Shown here: positions 58,980 through 64,000 of the stretch, one piece after another
How positions within the stretch are numbered: the stretch's first letter is position 1
Layout: each line of letters opens with the position of its first letter
Origin: Streptomyces huiliensis
GTDB taxonomy: Bacteria > Actinomycetota > Actinomycetes > Streptomycetales > Streptomycetaceae
NCBI RefSeq assembly: GCF_020037025.1
Contig: NZ_JAIQLH010000068.1
Location: forward strand, 1-64,000
DNA length: 64,000 nt
Direction: 5' to 3'
Notes under the pieces: generated by a model
Told to the model about the DNA's origin: nothing
Seen by the model: only the letters and a program-made list of their open reading frames with translations
Database searches by the model: none
Made by a program: the position numbers and the translations under genes

Positions 58980-59333
58980 TCAGCCTCGTACGGTGTCGCG
59001 GGCGGACTGGTGGCCGGCGGCCGTGAGGACGGTGGGCAGGAGGCCGGGGAAGAGGGCGTCGAGGTCGTCGTGGCGCAGGGCGGTCATCTTGGCGGTGCCC
59101 TGGTAGGTCTGGCGGATGACGCCGCTCTCCCGCAGCACCCGGAAGTGGTGCGTGGAGGTCGACTTGGTGACCGGGAGTTCGATGGCGGAGCAGTTCAGCT
59201 CCACGTCGGCCGCCGCGAGCGTGCGGACGATCAGCAGCCGGACCGGGTCGGCGAGGGCGTGCAGCACCGCTTCGAGGCGGATCTCCTCCCGGGCGGGGTG
59301 CGGGAGGGCGCGCGGGTTGGTCGCGGTGGTCAC
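58980..59333 (-). CDS. ArsR-type winged-helix regulator
   Basis: A 117-residue HTH protein. RLEAVLHALADPVRLLIVRTLAAADVELNCSAIE, TKSTSTHHFRVLRESGVIRQTYQGTAKMTALRHDDLDALFPGLL shows the ArsR/HTH_20 winged helix, with TKSTSTHHFRVLRES as recognition helix. The metal-binding CVC motif is absent; one Cys remains in LNCSAIE, and a redox or small-molecule signal is possible. The GTG at 59331-59333 is taken as start. It diverges from the flavin oxidoreductase gene, in the arrangement expected for a repressor of that gene. Its stop is 3 bp from the GH65 stop on the other strand. Confidence 0.85.
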   Translation of the reverse strand: MTTATNPRALPHPAREEIRLEAVLHALADPVRLLIVRTLAAADVELNCSAIELPVTKSTSTHHFRVLRESGVIRQTYQGTAKMTALRHDDLDALFPGLLPTVLTAAGHQSARDTVRG

Positions 59334-59378
59334 GGCGGCTCCGGTTCCTTGGGCGTCACCATTGCTTGGGGGCCACCA

Positions 59379-59434
59379 TTGTACGAGGGGCTTCGTAGTT
59401 TGACGGATGTCGTAGTACGGTGAGTATCGTACAA
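59379..59434. promoter_or_regulatory. Inverted TTGTACGA / TCGTACAA sites in the ArsR-OYE gap
   Basis: TTGTACGA at 59379-59386 is the exact reverse complement of TCGTACAA at 59427-59434. Related half-sites CTTCGTAG and GTCGTAGTAC lie between them. They sit 46 bp before the ArsR start and 56 bp before the reductase start. Likely ArsR-family operators covering both promoters. Confidence 0.6.
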
Positions 59435-59490
59435 GCGTCGTGCCGCCGGCCTCCGGGCCGCAGCCCCCACCCGTCGCGAATGGAGTTCCC

Positions 59491-60573
59491 GTGAGCACCC
59501 TCTTCGAGCCGCGCACCCTGCGGTCGCTGACCATCCCCAACCGCGTCTGGATGGCCCCGATGTGCCAGTACAGCGCCGAGCCGGCCGGGCCGCTCGCGGG
59601 CGTGGCGCAGGACTGGCACTTCGCCCACTACGCGGCCCGCGCCACGGGCGGCACGGGCCTGATCCTGCTGGAGGCGACCGCCGTCTCCCCCGAGGGCCGC
59701 ATCAGCCCCTACGACCTCGGCCTCTGGAACGACACCCAGGCCGAGGCGCTCCGCCGGATCACCGGCTTCCTCAAGAGCCAGGGCACGGTCCCGGGCGTCC
59801 AGCTCGCCCACGCGGGCCGCAAGGCGTCGACCGAGCGGAGCTGGAAGGGCGGCGGCCCCGTCGGCCCGGACGGGCACGGCTGGCGACCCGTGGGCCCGAG
59901 CCCGCTGCCCTTCGACGAGGGCCACCCGGTCCCCGCCGAGCTGACGAGGGAGCGGATAACGGAGATCACCGGCGAGTTCGCGGCCGCCGCGCGCCGCGCC
60001 CTGGACGCCGGCTTCGAGGTCGTCGAGGTGCACGGCGCCCACGGCTACCTGATCGGCGAGTTCCTCTCCCCGCACAGCAACCGCCGCACCGACGAGTACG
60101 GCGGCTCCTTCGAGAACCGCACCCGCTTCGCGCTGGAGGTCGTCGACGCGGTCCGCGCGGTGTGGCCCGAGGAACTGCCCCTCTTCTTCCGGATTTCCGC
60201 GACCGACTGGCTGGAGGACGAGGCCGGCTGGACGGCCGACGAGACCGTGCGCTTCGCGGCCCTGCTCAAGGAGCACGGCGTGGACCTGCTCGACGTCTCG
60301 ACCGGCGGCATCGCACCGCGCGTACGCATCCCGGTCGGCCCCGGCTACCAGGTCCCCTTCGCCGCCAGGGTGCGGAACGAGACGGGACTGCCGGTCGCCG
60401 CGGTCGGCCTGATCACGGAGGCCCGGCAGGCCGAGAAGATCCTCGACAACGGCGAGGCGGACGCGGTGCTGCTCGGCCGCGAACTGCTGCGCGACCCCTC
60501 CTGGGCACGGCACGCGGCGCGGGAGCTCGGGGCCGACATCCGGGTGCCCGAGCAGTACCACCGCTCGGTGTGA
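59491..60573 (+). CDS. Old-yellow-enzyme-type NADH:flavin oxidoreductase (YqjM-like)
   Basis: A 360-residue FMN-dependent ene-reductase of the thermophilic-like/YqjM class. The N-terminus has IPNRVWMAPMCQYSAE, the class-specific Cys that tunes FMN. Further motifs are GLILLEATAVSPEGRI, QLAHAGRKAS, VHGAHGYLIGEFLSPHSNRRTDEYGGSFENR with the His/His substrate pair region, and AVLLGRELLRDP. It reduces C=C bonds of enones and electrophiles. The GTG start has GGAG 7 nt before it. It is divergent from the ArsR-type gene, which suggests substrate- or stress-induced expression. Confidence 0.9.
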   Translation: MSTLFEPRTLRSLTIPNRVWMAPMCQYSAEPAGPLAGVAQDWHFAHYAARATGGTGLILLEATAVSPEGRISPYDLGLWNDTQAEALRRITGFLKSQGTVPGVQLAHAGRKASTERSWKGGGPVGPDGHGWRPVGPSPLPFDEGHPVPAELTRERITEITGEFAAAARRALDAGFEVVEVHGAHGYLIGEFLSPHSNRRTDEYGGSFENRTRFALEVVDAVRAVWPEELPLFFRISATDWLEDEAGWTADETVRFAALLKEHGVDLLDVSTGGIAPRVRIPVGPGYQVPFAARVRNETGLPVAAVGLITEARQAEKILDNGEADAVLLGRELLRDPSWARHAARELGADIRVPEQYHRSV

Positions 60574-60613
60574 CCCAGGGGCGCCACGCGGCGGCCGGGG
60601 GAAAGCCGGTCCG

Positions 60614-61579
60614 TCACGCCGTCACTTCGGCCGCGTACGGCGGCTGGGCGCCCGCGCGGGAGCAGGTGACGGCGGCGGCGCGGGCGGCGAAGGAGAGGGT
60701 GTCGCGCCACTGTTCCGCGGTGGGGGACGGGGACGGGACGAGGGCGCCGTGGACGTCCAGGCGGTGCAGGAGCGCGGCGTTGACCGTGTCGCCGGCACCG
60801 ATGGTGTCCACGACGGCCACCTCCTCGCCGGGCACGGAGAGTTCGAGGCCGTCCCGGGTGAGCACGGTCAGGCCCGCTCCGCCCCGGGTGAGCACCACCG
60901 CGTACGGGCCGGCCGCGAGCCACTCCCGGACGGCCGCCGCAGGGTCGCCGGGGCCCGCGAGCCAGGCCGCGTCCTCTTCCGAGAGCTTCAGCAGGGTGAC
61001 GTACGGCAGCCAGGAGCGGAAGCGGGCCCGGTAGGCGTCGGCGTCCGGGATCAGACCCGGCCGGATGTTGGGGTCGAGGGCGGTGAACAGGCCGCCGTCC
61101 GACGCGCGGCGCAGCAACTCCTCGTACGCCGAGGCCCCCGGCTCCAGGACGAGCGAGCAGGTGCCGAACGAGACCGCGCGCGCCGCCGCGGGCAGCGCGT
61201 CCGGGGCGTGGAAGAGGCGGTCGGCGGCGCCTTCGACGTGGAAGGAGTAGGCCGCCGAGCCGTCGGCGCCGATGTGCGCCACCGCCAGGGTGGTGGGCTC
61301 GGGACCCCGCTGGACGAGCGAGGTGTCCACCCCGTCCGCCGCCAGGCCGTCGAGCAGCGCCGCGCCGAAGCGGTCGGTGGACAGCCGGGAGCAGAACGCG
61401 GCCGGGGAGCCGAGGCGGGCCAGCGCCACGGCGGTGTTGTACGGGCCGCCGCCGCGCTTGGGCCGCAGGGCGGGGAGTTCGGCCACCCCGGTCCCGGTCC
61501 CGGAGGGCGTACCGGCCGCGTCGGCGGCGGGCTCCGCGGGGACGAGGTCGATCAGGGCTTCCCCGGCAACGATGATCAT
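60614..61579 (-). CDS. PfkB-family carbohydrate kinase (fructokinase-like)
   Basis: A 321-residue ribokinase/PfkB kinase. It shows an N-terminal VAGEALIDLVP, the sugar-binding RGGGPYNTAVALARLG, LDPNIRPGLIPD, and the catalytic IGAGDTVNAALLHRL with the anion hole and base Asp in GAGD. These segments are typical of bacterial fructokinases. With a polyol dehydrogenase and LacI regulator next door, phosphorylation of fructose or another ketose made from a polyol is likely. It lies downstream of the LacI gene on the same strand, 107 bp away, with a 9-bp repeat in the gap. Confidence 0.85.
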   Translation of the reverse strand: MIIVAGEALIDLVPAEPAADAAGTPSGTGTGVAELPALRPKRGGGPYNTAVALARLGSPAAFCSRLSTDRFGAALLDGLAADGVDTSLVQRGPEPTTLAVAHIGADGSAAYSFHVEGAADRLFHAPDALPAAARAVSFGTCSLVLEPGASAYEELLRRASDGGLFTALDPNIRPGLIPDADAYRARFRSWLPYVTLLKLSEEDAAWLAGPGDPAAAVREWLAAGPYAVVLTRGGAGLTVLTRDGLELSVPGEEVAVVDTIGAGDTVNAALLHRLDVHGALVPSPSPTAEQWRDTLSFAARAAAVTCSRAGAQPPYAAEVTA

Positions 61580-61599
61580 GGTGGGAACGGGCCTTTCCT

Positions 61600-61629
61600 T
61601 ACAGGCGGTACAGGCGGTACAGGCGGTAC
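61600..61629. repeat. Three 9-bp repeats upstream of the PfkB gene
   Basis: TACAGGCGG occurs at 61600, 61609 and 61618 and is followed by TACG, in the leader of the kinase gene. No hairpin is seen. It may affect translation or simply be a slippage repeat. Confidence 0.8.
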
Positions 61630-61686
61630 GAAAAATGCGGCGGTACGGGCAGGGCCAGCGGCACGGGCCGTGCGCCGGGGCCGGTC

Positions 61687-62685
61687 TCAGCCCGCGCAGC
61701 CGCAGGAGCCGCGGTGGACGAAGGCGCACGGCAGCCGCAGCGTGCGCGGCGCCCGGTCCGGCTCGGCGAGCCGGTCCAGCAGCAGCCGGACCGCGGCCGC
61801 GCCGATCTCGCGGCTCGGCTGGGCGATCGCGGTGAGCCGGGGCTCGAACAGGTCCGCCCAGGAGAAGTCGTCGAAGCAGACGAGCGCCATGTCGCCGGGG
61901 ACCGACAGCCGCGCGGCCCGCAGCGCCCGGAGCGCGCCGATGGTCATGGCGTTGTTGGCCGTGACCAGGGCGGTGGGCGGCTCGGCGAGCGCCAGCAGCC
62001 GGTGGACGGCCTCCTCGGCGCCCTCCGCCCGCGAGTCGCCGCCCACGACCAGGCCGGGGACGTACGGGAGACCCGCCGCCGCCAGCCCGGCGCGGTAGCC
62101 GGCGACGCGCTCGGTGGTCGTGCTGAGCCCGGGCGCGCCGGCGACCAGCGCGATCCTGGTGTGGCCCCGCTCGGCGAGGTGGCCGGTCAGCCGGGCCATG
62201 GGCGCCTCGTTCTCCGCGCACACCTGGTCGTGGGCGCCGCCGGCGAGGCGGTCGAGGAAGACCGCCGGCACCTTCGTCCGCGTCAGGTGTCCGAGCATCG
62301 CGCCGGGAGCGGCGGACGGCGCGATGATCATGCCGTCGACCCGCCGCTCCTGCAGCAGCCGGACGGCCCTGAGTTCGTGCTCAGGATCGTCGTGCGGATC
62401 GGCGATGAGCAGGCTGTACCCGGCCTCCAGGGTGCTCGCCTCGACGCCCTGGAAGATCTCGGTGAAGTACGGGTTGCTGATCGCGGAGACGGCGAGCCCG
62501 ATGGACCTCGTCCGGGACGTCACCAGGGAGCGGGCCAGCGTGTTGTGCGTGTAGCCGAGTTCCTCGATGGCCGCGCGGACGGCGTCGCGGGTGGCCGGGC
62601 GGACCGGGCGGGTGTCGTTGAGCACGTGCGAGACGGTGGCCACGGAGACCCCGGCGCGCCGGGCCACGTCCGCCATCGTTGCCAT
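61687..62685 (-). CDS. LacI-family transcriptional regulator
   Basis: A 332-residue repressor. The HTH is MATMADVARRAGVSVATVSHVLNDTRPVRPATRDAVRAAIEELGY (1-45), followed by the hinge helix HNTLARSLVTSRT. The periplasmic-binding-protein-like effector domain contains IGLAVSAISNPYFTEIFQGVEA and LVCFDDFSWADLFEPRLTAIAQPSREIGAAAVRLLLDRL. The C-terminus ends in CGCAG, two Cys of uncertain meaning. The ATG at 62683-62685 has GGGAGG upstream. It diverges from the zinc dehydrogenase gene; a LacI-type operator lies between them. It probably represses both directions and responds to a sugar or sugar phosphate. Confidence 0.9.
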   Translation of the reverse strand: MATMADVARRAGVSVATVSHVLNDTRPVRPATRDAVRAAIEELGYTHNTLARSLVTSRTRSIGLAVSAISNPYFTEIFQGVEASTLEAGYSLLIADPHDDPEHELRAVRLLQERRVDGMIIAPSAAPGAMLGHLTRTKVPAVFLDRLAGGAHDQVCAENEAPMARLTGHLAERGHTRIALVAGAPGLSTTTERVAGYRAGLAAAGLPYVPGLVVGGDSRAEGAEEAVHRLLALAEPPTALVTANNAMTIGALRALRAARLSVPGDMALVCFDDFSWADLFEPRLTAIAQPSREIGAAAVRLLLDRLAEPDRAPRTLRLPCAFVHRGSCGCAG

Positions 62686-62804
62686 GGTCCCGAGCCTCCC
62701 CGTGCGCCGGCGCGCCGCGCCGCCGCCCGACCGCGGTCCGGCCGATCCGGTCGCGGTCTCCTCCGATGTTGTCCGACCGGTCGAAGTTACCTCATCGCCG
62801 GATG

Positions 62805-62834
62805 GACGTAAACGCTTGCGCAAACGCTTACGTC
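62805..62834. promoter_or_regulatory. LacI-type operator before the polyol dehydrogenase
   Basis: A near-perfect 30-bp inverted repeat runs from GACGTAAACGCTTG to CAAACGCTTACGTC around GC, with an internal direct repeat AAACGCTT. The AAACG/CG-rich core fits LacI-family operators. It is about 45 bp upstream of the dehydrogenase start. Confidence 0.75.
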
Positions 62835-62879
62835 GCGGTTACGGTCCCGCCACCACACGAGGAAGTGAGGAGCGAGCCC

Positions 62880-63929
62880 ATGCGCGCAGTCCTGGTCACC
62901 GGTCCGGGCCGGGTCGAGGTGACCGAGGTGCCGGATCCCGAACCGGGCCCCGGTGAGGTGGTCGTCGAGGTGTCGTCGTGCGGTCTGTGCGGCACGGACA
63001 TGCACATCCTCGGCGGTGAACTACCCGCCGCCCGCTACCCCCTGGTGCCCGGTCACGAGCTGACCGGCCGCGTGGTGGCGCTCGGCGCGGGGGTGACGGC
63101 ACCCGCGGTCGGCAGCCGCGTCGCCGTCGACCCCAACCTGCCCTGCGGCGCCTGCCATTACTGCCGGATCGGCCGGGGCAACCTCTGCGAGAACTACAGC
63201 GCGGTCGGCGTCACCCGCGACGGCGGCTTCGCCGAACGGGTGGCGGTGCCGGCGCGCTGCGCGTACGTCCTGCCCGACGGTCTGTCGGACGCGGCGGCCG
63301 GCCTGGTGGAACCGCTGTCCTGCGCGGTGCACGGCCTCGGCCGGCTGCCCCGCCGGCCCGGCGAGCACTACCTGGTCTACGGCGCGGGCACGATGGGCCT
63401 GATGATGGCCGCGGTGGTGCGCGGCGCGGGCGCCGCCTCCGTCTCGGTGGTGGACGTCAACACGGACCGGCTGGCCTTCGCCCGGTCCTTCGCGGCGGAC
63501 GCCGTGGCGGCGGACGCGGCCGCCCTCGGCCGCCCGGAGGGCTTCGAGGTGGTGATCGACGCGACCGGCGTGGTCGCGGCGATCGAGGACGGACTGACGC
63601 GGGTCCGCAAGGGCGGCACGTTCCTCCAGTTCGGCGTGGCCGACCCGGCCCGCACGGCCGCGTTCTCGCCGTTCGCCGTCTACCACCGCGAGATCGACAT
63701 CATCGGCTCGATGGCGGTGCACCACGGCTTCCAGCCGGCGATCGACCTGCTCGCCGCCGGGCTCGACCTGGACCCGCTGGTCAGCCACGTGTACGGGCTC
63801 GACGACTTCGACGAGGCGGTGGCCGCGTTCCGCGCCGGCACCGGCCGCAAGATCCACATCGCGCCCGCCGCGCGGCCCGGGACGGTGCAGGCACCGGCGC
63901 CGGCATCCGGAGAGGGCGGACGGGCATGA
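62880..63929 (+). CDS. Zinc-dependent polyol/alcohol dehydrogenase (MDR family)
   Basis: A 349-residue medium-chain dehydrogenase. The catalytic zinc ligands are Cys in SSCGLCGTD and His-Glu in PGHELTG; the structural zinc has four Cys in CGACHYCRIGRGNLC. VYGAGTMGLMMAAVVRGAG and the following Asp of VVDVN bind NAD. This pattern fits sorbitol/L-threonine-type dehydrogenases. The ATG has GAGGAG upstream. It overlaps the next gene by ATGA. Together with the PfkB kinase and the LacI regulator, it suggests oxidation of a polyol to a ketose followed by phosphorylation. Confidence 0.88.
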   Translation: MRAVLVTGPGRVEVTEVPDPEPGPGEVVVEVSSCGLCGTDMHILGGELPAARYPLVPGHELTGRVVALGAGVTAPAVGSRVAVDPNLPCGACHYCRIGRGNLCENYSAVGVTRDGGFAERVAVPARCAYVLPDGLSDAAAGLVEPLSCAVHGLGRLPRRPGEHYLVYGAGTMGLMMAAVVRGAGAASVSVVDVNTDRLAFARSFAADAVAADAAALGRPEGFEVVIDATGVVAAIEDGLTRVRKGGTFLQFGVADPARTAAFSPFAVYHREIDIIGSMAVHHGFQPAIDLLAAGLDLDPLVSHVYGLDDFDEAVAAFRAGTGRKIHIAPAARPGTVQAPAPASGEGGRA

Positions 63930-64000
63930 GCGGACCCGCGGCGTCCACCGCCCGCCCACGGCACGTCCTGGACCGGATCGGCATGCCCCGCGTCCTCGGC
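63926..64000 (+). CDS. Start of the next gene in the polyol operon (cut by window edge)
   Basis: The ATG at 63926 overlaps the dehydrogenase stop (ATGA). Only 25 codons are in the window; they encode a hydrophilic N-terminus ending IGMPRVLG. That is the kind of sequence that often precedes TM1 of a sugar or polyol MFS transporter, and a transporter would fit this locus, but no hydrophobic segment is inside the window. Assignment is by context only. Confidence 0.5.
   Translation, partial: MSGPAASTARPRHVLDRIGMPRVLG

Noticed and set aside
60749..62098. 449-codon plus-strand frame opposite PfkB and LacI genes
   Set aside because: No recognisable motifs; both minus-strand genes are well supported.

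Overview
The window is high-GC actinobacterial DNA. Its GC-rich third positions, frequent GTG starts, many ATGA/GTGA stop-start overlaps, modular polyketide synthase genes, an AfsR/SARP regulator, a PAS-LuxR regulator and MmyB-type HTH proteins point to a Streptomyces (or very close relative) chromosome. No rRNA, tRNA, CRISPR array, IS element or phage integrase was recognised. The window is mostly accessory or secondary-metabolism DNA mixed with a few conserved genes.

Layout. 0-7.5 kb: a lactonase-like phosphotriesterase/carboxymuconolactone decarboxylase operon diverges from an ABATE/CGNR regulator across two palindromic operators. It is followed by a tyrosine phosphatase, a TerD-like protein, a lytic-transglycosylase-like lipoprotein, a Mut7-C protein, a methionine aminopeptidase divergent from a small XRE regulator across four 14-bp repeats, and a bL25 ribosomal protein. 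7.7-11.6 kb: a PatB-like C-S lyase, 6-phosphogluconate dehydrogenase, a decayed glycosyltransferase fragment and a secreted protein. 11.8-29.4 kb: a biosynthetic cluster with two giant type I PKSs, each KS-AT-DH-cMT-ER-KR-ACP, flanking a stand-alone thioester reductase and a cytochrome P450. 29.5-32.5 kb: a DEAD-box helicase, CbiZ and a secreted HAD-like protein.

32.4-38.9 kb: a tightly coupled operon (ATP-grasp ligase, PEP/pyruvate-binding-domain protein, MFS exporter) diverges from a PAS-LuxR regulator around a 32-bp perfect inverted repeat. This is a second candidate small-molecule locus. 39-43.4 kb: the homoprotocatechuate genes hpaB-hpaE-hpaD and a 54-residue membrane protein. 43.7-51 kb: a glycine-rich secreted protein, a truncated HelD-like ATPase with its overlapping partner, an MFS/MmyB-type regulator pair, a frameshifted remnant and a small secreted protein. 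51-59 kb: a lectin-SARP operon, and a DUF4956-VTC-GH65 operon behind 14-bp repeats. 59-64 kb: an ArsR regulator divergent from an old-yellow-enzyme reductase, then a sugar/polyol locus (PfkB kinase, LacI regulator, zinc polyol dehydrogenase, and the start of a further coupled gene at the window edge).

Best candidates for undescribed biology are the twin fungal-style highly reducing PKSs with reductive release and an atypical P450, the ATP-grasp/PPDK_N/MFS/PAS-LuxR locus, and the VTC-GH65 coupling. All functional statements come from reading motifs and gene order; no database search was run.
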